Source: a bacterium (lineage in GTDB: Bacteria; BMS3Abin14). From it: DNA of 7,020 nucleotides. Positions 1-5,654 of the stretch are shown piece after piece. A program made the position numbers and the translations under genes. Every line of letters starts with the position of its first letter. The stretch's first letter is position 1. The notes under the pieces are model-generated. The model ran no database searches, was not told where the DNA came from, and worked only from the letters and a program-made list of their open reading frames with translations. The stretch is from the NCBI GenBank assembly GCA_022865845.1, contig JALHUC010000138.1:1-7020 (forward strand). Direction: 5' to 3'.

Positions 1-1
1 A

Positions 2-148
2 GGTATCGCCGGGGTCAGAGGCCACACTCTCATAATCAACCTGCCGGGGAGCCCTAAAGCAGTTCGGGAGAGCATGGAGGTCCTTTTCGGCTTCCTCGAG
101 CACCTGCTGTTAAAGATCAAAGGCGATCCATCGGAATGCGGCAATTAA
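2..148 (+). CDS. MogA/MoaB-family molybdopterin biosynthesis protein, C-terminal end (partial)
   Basis: Only the last 48 codons are inside the window, read in frame from base 2 to the TAA at 146-148. The translated end begins [20 protein letters not shown] and continues into an amphipathic helix ending in SECGN. The segment [15 protein letters not shown] is the hallmark C-terminal motif of MogA/MoaB/Cnx1G-type domains, which act on molybdopterin (adenylylation) before molybdenum insertion in the cytoplasm. The NLPGSPKA loop and following helix carry the assignment. The N-terminal half, including the substrate-binding motifs, lies outside the window, so MogA, MoaB and a CinA- or MoeA-like domain cannot be separated. 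The gene is separated from tmk only by a heptamer inverted-repeat element, so co-transcription with tmk is possible but not shown. Confidence 0.8.
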   Translation, partial: GIAGVRGHTLIINLPGSPKAVRESMEVLFGFLEHLLLKIKGDPSECGN

Positions 149-155
149 TGAGGCA

Positions 156-250
156 GAACACAGAACCCAGAAAACAGAACACAGAAGATAGACACATCGC
201 TGTCTTTAAGTATCCTTCTGCGTTCTGCGTTCTGCGTTCTACATTCTGAA
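156..250. repeat. Heptamer inverted-repeat element 1 (5 + 5 units)
   Basis: The left arm, 156-190, is five consecutive 7-bp units of type GAAnnnA (first GAACACA, last GAAGATA). The right arm, 216-250, is five inverted units of type TTCTGCG/TTCTACA, which on the other strand read GAACGCA/GAATGTA. The 25-nt spacer contains GACA (191-194) and TGTC (201-204) around a CATCGC loop, then GATA/TATC pairing. The arms can therefore fold in register into one long imperfect hairpin covering nearly the whole mogA-tmk gap. The right arm ends 4 nt before the tmk ATG. No T-run follows, so it is not a standard intrinsic terminator. It resembles in kind the heptanucleotide tandem repeats (STRR) of cyanobacteria, but with an inverted-repeat architecture. 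Function unknown. Confidence 0.85.
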
Positions 251-254
251 TATT

Positions 255-902
255 ATGCACGGAATCTTCATAACATTTGAGGGCATCGAGGGGTCGGGGA
301 AATCGACACTTATAAACAACGTGGCGGCCGCCTTGCGCCGGGCAGGACAAGACCCGCTCATTACAAGGGAACCGGGCGGAACATCCCTTGGTGTCGCACT
401 GCGAAAGGTCCTTTTAAACCCCGAAATGGAGAAACTCGGATCCATGGCTGAACTCATGCTATTTGCCGCTGACCGCGCTCAACACGTATCCCAGGTCATC
501 CTCCCCGCTCTTGAAGCAGGGCAGATCGTGTTGTGCGACAGGTACTCGGACGCCACCATCGCCTACCAGGGCCACGGCAGAGGGATCCCTCTTGATGTGA
601 TCACCGCCATTGACAACTATGCCAGGAGCGAGGCTATACCGCACATGACGATACTGCTGGACCTCCCAGCCGAGACAGGGTTGACACGGGCAAGGACCAG
701 GAACAAAAAATCCATGGATAGCTCCGAATCGAGGATCGATGAAGAGGAGATGGCCTTTCACCAAAGAGTGCGGGAAGGCTACCTCATGCTCGCGGACCAG
801 GAGCCGGATCGGTTCCTTGTTTTAGATGCCCGGGAAAAACCGGACCGAATGGCAGGACTTGTAATGGATGGATTCCGATCGAGGTTTCCTGATGCTGTTT
901 GA
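255..902 (+). CDS. tmk: Thymidylate kinase (dTMP kinase)
   Basis: This 215-residue protein has the usual length of bacterial Tmk, the cytoplasmic enzyme that phosphorylates dTMP to dTDP with ATP in dTTP synthesis. The P-loop is GIEGSGKS at residues 10-17. The dTMP-binding segment TREPGGT is at 37-43, DRYSDA at 95-100 and YQGHGRG at 104-110. The LID region follows from about R145, with RARTR at 145-149 and SRIDEEEMAFHQRVREGY at 159-176. The glutamate in the P-loop together with a basic LID resembles the E. coli-type enzyme. The ATG at 255 gives the canonical short N-terminus before the first beta strand. No Shine-Dalgarno sequence is visible ahead of it because the heptamer element runs to base 250. 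The 3' end overlaps holB by 11 nt, consistent with translational coupling. Confidence 0.96.
   Translation: MHGIFITFEGIEGSGKSTLINNVAAALRRAGQDPLITREPGGTSLGVALRKVLLNPEMEKLGSMAELMLFAADRAQHVSQVILPALEAGQIVLCDRYSDATIAYQGHGRGIPLDVITAIDNYARSEAIPHMTILLDLPAETGLTRARTRNKKSMDSSESRIDEEEMAFHQRVREGYLMLADQEPDRFLVLDAREKPDRMAGLVMDGFRSRFPDAV
881..884 (+). promoter_or_regulatory. Ribosome binding site deciding the holB start
   Basis: GAGG at 881-884 sits 7 nt before the ATG at 892. The longer in-frame ATG at 868 lies upstream of this site and has no comparable purine-rich motif in front of it. Starting at 892 also removes a non-conserved eight-residue extension and makes the overlap with tmk 11 nt instead of 35. 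The site lies inside the tmk coding region, which fits translational coupling. Confidence 0.6.
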
Positions 903-1896
903 TTTGATCAGGTCCCAGGAAGGGCCGGTATCCATACTGAAGAAAGCCCTCGATCACGGGAGGGTCCCGACGGCCTATCTCTTCACGGGACCACCAGGGT
1001 GCGGGAGGATGATGGCAGCTCTGGCCACCGCGGCCAGTCTCAACTGCCAATCGGGGGCAATAGCGTGTGGATCGTGCTCATCCTGTCTTCTGTATTCCGC
1101 CGGCAACCACCCGGATCTGAACCTCATCGGACTGCCGGAGGGGAAACGCCAGATCGTTATCGAGCAGATCCGCGAACAGATCCTCGCGCGGGCTTATCTG
1201 AAACCGATGAGCGGCGAAACATCCACTTTCATTGTTCAGGACGCGCATCTCATGAATATGAACGCTTCCAACGCCTTTTTAAAGACGCTGGAGGAGCCGC
1301 CGGCGACATCCCATTTCATCCTCATCGCCACTGACCGGGACTCGGTCCTGCCCACGATCTCTTCCAGGTGTCAGACACTGGCCTTTTCTCCCCTGCCCCG
1401 GCAGGTCGTTGAGGACATCCTGGTGAAAGAAGGCATCCAAAAGGCCGAAGCGTCGCTCCTGGCAGCCATGGCAAAGGGAAGTGTGAAAAATGCCCTTGTG
1501 TACCAATCCACCGGAGCCCTGGAGGATCTGGCCGGAGAGTTTGAGCCCCTTTCCTCCCTGCACAACTATGGAGTGGGGCAGCTGCTGGATCTGGCGCAGC
1601 GATGGGGTCGGAACCGGCAGGACGCTCTCGGTGTTCTGGAGTTCATGGCCCAGTGGTATCGGGACATGATGATACTGTTCGAGGGGGCCCCGGAGGATCA
1701 AGTGATCCACGTTGCCCACATACAGGAACTCAAAAAAGGAGCCGACAGGATCGGAGGGGTGAATCTGGCCTCGATCCTCGAATCGGTGGAAGATGCGCGA
1801 GAAGCTATTGAAGCCAACACTAACGTACAACTGACCCTCGACACCCTGCTTCTCGGGGTTCGTAACCATACATTACCAACAGAAAAGAGTGCCTAG
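892..1896 (+). CDS. holB: DNA polymerase III subunit delta' (clamp loader)
   Basis: This 334-residue AAA+ protein is the delta' subunit of the clamp loader that places the beta sliding clamp on primed DNA. The N-terminus MLFDLIRSQEGPVSILKKAL matches the family's first helix region. A P-loop-like GPPGCGRM is at 33-40, with Arg39 where an active ATPase has Lys. Four cysteines (52, 59, 62, 65) form the zinc module typical of delta' and tau/gamma. A Walker B-like strand FIVQDAHLM at 113-121 is degenerate compared with the usual DEAD/DEAH form. The block NAFLKTLEEPP (127-137) and the SRC motif (158-160), which supplies the arginine finger to a neighbouring subunit, are intact. The degenerate ATP site agrees with delta' being a non-hydrolysing subunit in characterised systems. 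The TAG stop abuts the next ATG with no gap. Start choice: 892, supported by GAGG at 881-884. Confidence 0.93.
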   Translation: MLFDLIRSQEGPVSILKKALDHGRVPTAYLFTGPPGCGRMMAALATAASLNCQSGAIACGSCSSCLLYSAGNHPDLNLIGLPEGKRQIVIEQIREQILARAYLKPMSGETSTFIVQDAHLMNMNASNAFLKTLEEPPATSHFILIATDRDSVLPTISSRCQTLAFSPLPRQVVEDILVKEGIQKAEASLLAAMAKGSVKNALVYQSTGALEDLAGEFEPLSSLHNYGVGQLLDLAQRWGRNRQDALGVLEFMAQWYRDMMILFEGAPEDQVIHVAHIQELKKGADRIGGVNLASILESVEDAREAIEANTNVQLTLDTLLLGVRNHTLPTEKSA

Positions 1897-3216
1897 ATGG
1901 ATAACTCCAACGATAACGACAAAACAATAGACAACATAACCTCGACCCAAACGGACGTTCCCGATGCCAATGAGCAAATACAGCCGGAGCGTGTCTTGGA
2001 ACCTGCGGACATCGGGGAGGACACAGACAAGGACATCGCAAGGGACGAAGAAGAGTCTGTGCCCGAGGAGTCAGGGTCCGAAGAATCCGTGGAGCCCTCA
2101 CAGGATCCGCTCCATGAGCCATCACAACCGGAGCGTATCATGGAATCTGCGGACACCGGGGAGGACACAGTCAAGGACATCGCAAGAGACGAAGAAGAGT
2201 CTGTGCCCGAGGAGTCAGGGTCCGAAGAGTCCGTGGAGCCCTCACAGGATCCGGTCCATGAGCCATCACAACCGGAGCGTATCATGGAATCTGCCGACAC
2301 CGGGGAGGACACAGACAAGGACATCCCAAGGGACGATGAAGAGTCTGTGGCCGCGGAGTCCGGGGCCGAAGAGTCCGTGGAGCCCTCACAGGATCCGGTC
2401 CAGGAACTATCACCAGATGAGGTGAGGACAGCCCTGGTGGCGATCCGTGGTCAGAACCGGTCCGCCCATTTCAACGCCGGGGAGCACACCCTCAAGCAGG
2501 GTGATGAGGTGGTAATACAGACCGAACATGGGAAGGCCATCGGCACCGTCCTGGAACCCCCTGTACTTCTAAAGTGCCGAGGCTGCAAACAACTGACAAT
2601 ACTAAGAAAAGCCACCCCTGAAGAGATCAGCAAAGATGCAGAGAACCGGGAGCTTGAAAAGAAAGCCTCCGAGTACTGCACCAAAACTATCGAGGAGTGG
2701 GAGATCCCCATGCGTCTGGTCCAGGTGGAGTTCCTCCTGGACCGCTCCAAGGCTGTCTTTTACTTCACCGCCGAAAAAAGAGTGGATTTCAGAGAGCTCG
2801 TACGAACCCTTGCCCGTGAATTCTCTACACGTATCGAGATGAAACAGATAGGGATACGGGACGAAGCCAGACTCCTTGGAGGAATAGGACCATGCGGCAT
2901 GGCCTTTTGCTGCAGCACTTTTCTCAAGGAGTTCGCTCCCATATCTGTAAAGATGGCCAAAGAACAGAACGTCATATTAAACCCCAGCAAGATCTCAGGA
3001 GGATGCGGCCGTCTGCTTTGCTGTCTCAACTATGAATACGAACAGTACAGGGAGGCTTCCCGAGGCGTGCCGAAGATAGGCAAGAAGGTCAACCTTCCTG
3101 AGGGGGCAGGTAAGGTCCGATCAGTGGATATATTCAGCCGGACTGTGACCATCGACATGACCGATGCCAAACCGTTAGTGATCGACATCGATGAGCTGCG
3201 GGAGAAAATGAAATGA
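1897..3216 (+). CDS. ricT: PSP1/RicT-family protein with acidic repeat N-terminal extension
   Basis: The 439-residue product has two parts. Residues about 173-439 are a complete PSP1 domain, as in Bacillus subtilis RicT (YaaT). Recognisable blocks include EIPMRLVQVEFLLDRSKAVF, FTAEKRVDFRELVRTLAREF, QIGIRDEARLLGGIGPCG and LNPSKISGGCGRLLCCLNYE. Conserved cysteines are C333, C338, C339, C370, C375 and C376, with an additional C227-x2-C230 pair. In Bacillus, RicT forms a complex with RicA and RicF that carries Fe-S clusters and supports RNase Y-dependent mRNA maturation; whether that holds here is inference, and no ricA or ricF is in the window. Residues 1-172 are an acidic, low-complexity extension containing three 48-residue repeats, not part of the PSP1 family core. 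A weak purine-rich AAGAG lies 7 nt before the ATG. The gene sits between holB and metG, as in other genomes, and its stop overlaps the metG start (ATGA). Confidence 0.88.
   Translation: MDNSNDNDKTIDNITSTQTDVPDANEQIQPERVLEPADIGEDTDKDIARDEEESVPEESGSEESVEPSQDPLHEPSQPERIMESADTGEDTVKDIARDEEESVPEESGSEESVEPSQDPVHEPSQPERIMESADTGEDTDKDIPRDDEESVAAESGAEESVEPSQDPVQELSPDEVRTALVAIRGQNRSAHFNAGEHTLKQGDEVVIQTEHGKAIGTVLEPPVLLKCRGCKQLTILRKATPEEISKDAENRELEKKASEYCTKTIEEWEIPMRLVQVEFLLDRSKAVFYFTAEKRVDFRELVRTLAREFSTRIEMKQIGIRDEARLLGGIGPCGMAFCCSTFLKEFAPISVKMAKEQNVILNPSKISGGCGRLLCCLNYEYEQYREASRGVPKIGKKVNLPEGAGKVRSVDIFSRTVTIDMTDAKPLVIDIDELREKMK
1981..2412 (+). repeat. Three tandem 144-bp repeats within the ricT coding region
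   Basis: Copies occupy 1981-2124, 2125-2268 and 2269-2412, encoding residues 29-76, 77-124 and 125-172. By eye, copies 1 and 2 differ at about 9 of 144 positions and copies 2 and 3 at about 12, so the array looks recently duplicated. Each unit starts QPER and ends in a SQDP(L/V) segment with a central EESVEPS; copy 2 has 17 Asp/Glu against 3 Lys/Arg. The unit length is a multiple of three, so long open frames also appear in other frames and on the other strand. Those are by-products of the repeat. The segment is predicted disordered and strongly acidic; no known domain is recognised. Confidence 0.95.
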
Positions 3217-5153
3217 GCGAAAACACCTTCTACGTGACAACACCCATCTACTACGTTAACGACATACCCCACATCGGGCACGTTTACACCACCGTGGCGG
3301 CAGATGTGATATCCCGTTATATGAGAATGTCCGGGCGCAAAGTCATGTTCCTTACCGGAACAGACGAACACGGCCAGAAGGTGGAACAGGCCGCCCGGGA
3401 CAGGGGTAAAACACCCCAGGAGCATTGTGACGAGATGGTGGTTCGCTTCAAGGACCTCTGGCGTCGCTTTAACATCTCCAACGATGACTTCATCCGCACC
3501 ACCGAGGAACGCCATATCAAGGTGGTACAACATTTTCTTCAGAAACTCTTCGACAGTGGTGACATCTTCAAGAGCTCCTACTCGGGTTGGTACTGCGTTC
3601 CCGATGAACGGTTCTGGACCGAGAAAGACCTGGATGACGGCCACTGTCCGGATTGCGGTCGGGAAGTTGTCCAATTAGAGGAGAGCAACTATTTCTTTAA
3701 AATGAGCAAATATCAGGATTGGCTCATCAAGCACATCGAGGACAACGCCAATTTTATAAGACCTGAGACGCGCCGTAACGAGATGCTGGGGTTCCTCCGC
3801 AACCCTCTGGAGGACCTCTGTATCAGCCGACCCAAAAGCCGCCTGAACTGGGGTGTGGAAATCCCCTTCGACACCGATTACGTCACCTACGTATGGTTCG
3901 ATGCCCTCATCAACTACGTCACCTCACCCGGATATACGACAGACGATGAGAGGTTCGCGGCGTTCTGGCCCAACTGCACCCATCTCATTGGGAAGGACAT
4001 TCTGACGACCCACACCATTTACTGGCCCACAATGCTCAAAGGTGAGGGACTCGCCCCTCCCGCGAGGGTGTTTGCCCACGGATGGTGGACCATCGAGGGG
4101 CACAAGATGTCCAAGTCGGTGGGCAACGTGGTGGAACCGAACATGCTTCTGGACAAGTACGGAGCAGATGCCATCCGGTATTTCCTCCTGCGGGAGGTTC
4201 CCTTCGGGCTGGATGGCGATTTTTCCCACTCGGCTTTGGTGGGACGGATCAACTCGGACCTCGCCAACGACATCGGGAACCTTCTCCAACGCTCTCTCGG
4301 GATGCTGGAAAAATACAGGGATGGCGTGATCCCCCCCGCACCGGACGATTCTGAAATGGGAGACCTTTCCATGGAGTTCGTTAAGGCTTCCCACAAGGCA
4401 GTGAATGAACTGGACGAGCACATGGCAGTTCTGTCTTTCGACCGCGCCCTGAAGGCGGTGTGGGAGTTCATCGGAGCGGCCAACAAATATATTGACTCGG
4501 CCGCGCCGTGGACACTTGCCAAGGAGGGTAAGGAAGCCAAGCTGGATTCAGTGATGTACACCCTCTTCGAGGCTATCCGTCAGGTGGCCGTAATGATAAA
4601 CCCGTTCATGCCGGAGACAGGACAGAAAATGTTCCGGCAGCTGGGAATCACCCAGAAAAAAGAACTTCACACGTTCACCTCCCTTGAAATTTGGGGCGGG
4701 TTGCCTGGGGGTACAAAGACCTTCAGGGGGCCGGCTCTGTTTCCGAGGATTGAGGAAGTGCAGGAAGTTGATGTTAAAGAGGACAAGAAGGATGAAGGGG
4801 GAAGGATGAAGGAGGAACCACAAAAGACCGCCAACGTTATTGGTATCGAGGATTTCGCCAAAGTCGAGCTCGTCACCGGGAAGGTTCTTGAAGCCGAGGC
4901 CGTACCGAAATCCAAGAAGCTCATACGTATGATCGTTGACACGGGAGAAAAACGCCAGATCGTTGCCGGTATCGCCGAATATTATGAGCCGGATGATCTT
5001 GTGGGAAGAACGATAGCCGTGGTGGGGAACCTTGCACCGGCCAAACTCATGGGTGTCGAATCCAACGGAATGCTGTTGGCCGCCCACGACGATAACGGCC
5101 TCGCCCTTGTGACCTTTGATAAGGAAGTTGGGGTGGGGGTACGTATTAAATGA
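3213..5153 (+). CDS. metG: Methionyl-tRNA synthetase with C-terminal tRNA-binding domain
   Basis: The 646-residue product charges tRNA-Met with methionine in the cytoplasm. The class I catalytic core shows HIGH at 20-23, the TGTDEHGQK block soon after, and KMSKS at 298-302. The zinc-knuckle insertion has C128, C145 and C148, with Asp131 where a second Cys is usual in C-x2-C versions. The helical anticodon-binding domain follows from roughly 345 (FGLDGDFSHSALVGRINSDL region) to about 510. A charged linker (about 515-540) leads into an EMAPII/Trbp111-like OB-fold domain from IGIEDFAKVELVTGKVLEAE to the C-terminus, which promotes dimerisation and tRNA binding. The linker DNA contains four 7-bp units (see separate entry). 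The ATG at 3213 overlaps the ricT stop as ATGA, and GGAG at 3201-3204 gives a good ribosome binding site 8 nt upstream. Length and domain order match the long bacterial MetRS form. Confidence 0.97.
   Translation: MSENTFYVTTPIYYVNDIPHIGHVYTTVAADVISRYMRMSGRKVMFLTGTDEHGQKVEQAARDRGKTPQEHCDEMVVRFKDLWRRFNISNDDFIRTTEERHIKVVQHFLQKLFDSGDIFKSSYSGWYCVPDERFWTEKDLDDGHCPDCGREVVQLEESNYFFKMSKYQDWLIKHIEDNANFIRPETRRNEMLGFLRNPLEDLCISRPKSRLNWGVEIPFDTDYVTYVWFDALINYVTSPGYTTDDERFAAFWPNCTHLIGKDILTTHTIYWPTMLKGEGLAPPARVFAHGWWTIEGHKMSKSVGNVVEPNMLLDKYGADAIRYFLLREVPFGLDGDFSHSALVGRINSDLANDIGNLLQRSLGMLEKYRDGVIPPAPDDSEMGDLSMEFVKASHKAVNELDEHMAVLSFDRALKAVWEFIGAANKYIDSAAPWTLAKEGKEAKLDSVMYTLFEAIRQVAVMINPFMPETGQKMFRQLGITQKKELHTFTSLEIWGGLPGGTKTFRGPALFPRIEEVQEVDVKEDKKDEGGRMKEEPQKTANVIGIEDFAKVELVTGKVLEAEAVPKSKKLIRMIVDTGEKRQIVAGIAEYYEPDDLVGRTIAVVGNLAPAKLMGVESNGMLLAAHDDNGLALVTFDKEVGVGVRIK
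4787..4814 (+). repeat. Four in-register GAAGGNN heptamers inside the metG linker
   Basis: Four consecutive 7-bp units, GAAGGAT, GAAGGGG, GAAGGAT and GAAGGAG, occupy 4787-4793, 4794-4800, 4801-4807 and 4808-4814. They encode the linker segment KDEGGRMKEE (residues about 526-535) between the anticodon-binding and OB-fold domains. GAAGGAT and GAAGGGG are also, on the opposite strand, the innermost heptamers of the right arms of the two intergenic elements (212-218 and 5230-5236). Either the linker tolerated capture of such a repeat or purine-rich Lys/Glu coding produced it by chance; the exact 7-bp register favours the first view modestly. Confidence 0.6.
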
Positions 5154-5268
5154 GAATGTAGAATGCAGAACGCAGAACGCAGAATAAAAGCACATGGGTT
5201 TTGTTTTCATCTAACCTGCATTGCTGTTTCCCCTTCTACGTTCTACATTCTACGTTCTACATTCTGAT
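5154..5268. repeat. Heptamer inverted-repeat element 2 (5 + 5 units)
   Basis: The left arm, 5154-5188, is five 7-bp units (first GAATGTA, then GAATGCA and GAACGCA types, last GAATAAA) starting at the base after the metG TGA. The right arm, 5234-5268, is five inverted units alternating TTCTACG and TTCTACA and ending TTCTGAT. The spacer of 45 nt has no clear structure or gene. The arms pair in register; the outermost unit pairs perfectly (5154-5160 with 5258-5264). Differences between arms are almost all C/T changes within a GAAYGYA consensus. The outer terminus AGAATGTAGAA is shared by both arms here and by the right arm of element 1. No T-run or clear promoter is visible within it. It separates metG from the SUKH-like gene and fills nearly the whole gap. 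Confidence 0.87.
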
Positions 5269-5276
5269 ACGGCCCT

Positions 5277-5654
5277 ATGTCGAGCCTGATCGATCGATGG
5301 AACGAGCTTGCAGACCAACTTGAGATCCAGCTCCCAAGGAAATTCCTGGATATCATTGAAAAAGAACCACCCGACAATCTCCAGTGGCGGTTCCTCGATC
5401 CTGACACGGCTCGAAAATTTATGGCCGACCTCGATAGTCGCTTCAACTACCCCGGGCGGGAATGGAGGGGAATTCCCTTTGCGCGTTCCACCATTTCTGA
5501 AGATGTCGCTTGCTTCGACCTTACAACACCAACCGACCAGGAAGCCAGGGTCCTGCCCATCCGTGACTGGCATGGACCACGCTGGGAGTTTTCCGGAGAG
5601 AACAAGACTTTCGACCAGTGGCTCACCCAGGACTCAAAAGGACACCTGACCTGA
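5277..5654 (+). CDS. Small SUKH (SMI1/KNR4)-like protein, function unknown
   Basis: A 125-residue soluble protein without signal peptide or membrane segment. The pattern resembles SUKH-superfamily domains: an N-terminal helix with QLPRKFLDIIEKEPPDNL (about residues 18-35), a central GIPFARSTISEDVACFDL (about 65-82) like the family's 'IPFA...GD..C.DL' strand pair, an RVLPIRDWHGPRWEF strand region and a C-terminal TFDQWL helix. SUKH proteins in bacteria are often immunity proteins of polymorphic toxins, but many stand alone with unknown roles, and no toxin gene is visible here. The ATG at 5277 lies 8 nt after heptamer element 2 and lacks a Shine-Dalgarno sequence. The stop overlaps the next start as TGATG, so the protein is probably co-translated with the TatD-radical SAM fusion. 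Family assignment is from sequence pattern only and could be wrong. Confidence 0.6.
   Translation: MSSLIDRWNELADQLEIQLPRKFLDIIEKEPPDNLQWRFLDPDTARKFMADLDSRFNYPGREWRGIPFARSTISEDVACFDLTTPTDQEARVLPIRDWHGPRWEFSGENKTFDQWLTQDSKGHLT

Noticed and set aside
156..250. CRISPR array
   Set aside because: The repeated unit is only 7 bp, contiguous and without unique spacers, and the two halves are inverted relative to each other.
868..891. Longer holB start at ATG 868
   Set aside because: It adds eight non-conserved residues and a 35-nt overlap with tmk, while GAGG at 881-884 is well spaced for the ATG at 892 and the family N-terminus begins there.
1893..2425. Long open frames on both strands across the ricT repeats (Ser-rich on minus, Arg/Ser-rich in another plus frame)
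   Set aside because: The 144-bp repeat is a multiple of three, so any open frame in one unit stays open in all. The real frame runs straight into the conserved PSP1 core.
3030..5210. Minus-strand open frames opposite metG
   Set aside because: The plus frame has every MetRS signature. The minus translations are low-complexity or unrelated to any family I recognise and have no ribosome binding sites worth noting.
5189..5233. Promoter in the spacer of element 2
   Set aside because: A TTGTTT-like box can be picked out but there is no matching -10 sequence at proper spacing, so a promoter is not supported.
5154..5268. Intrinsic terminator after metG
   Set aside because: The hairpin is long and imperfect, and no T-run follows its 3' arm. 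The TTTT stretches near 5199-5208 are in the spacer and are not preceded by a GC-rich stem.
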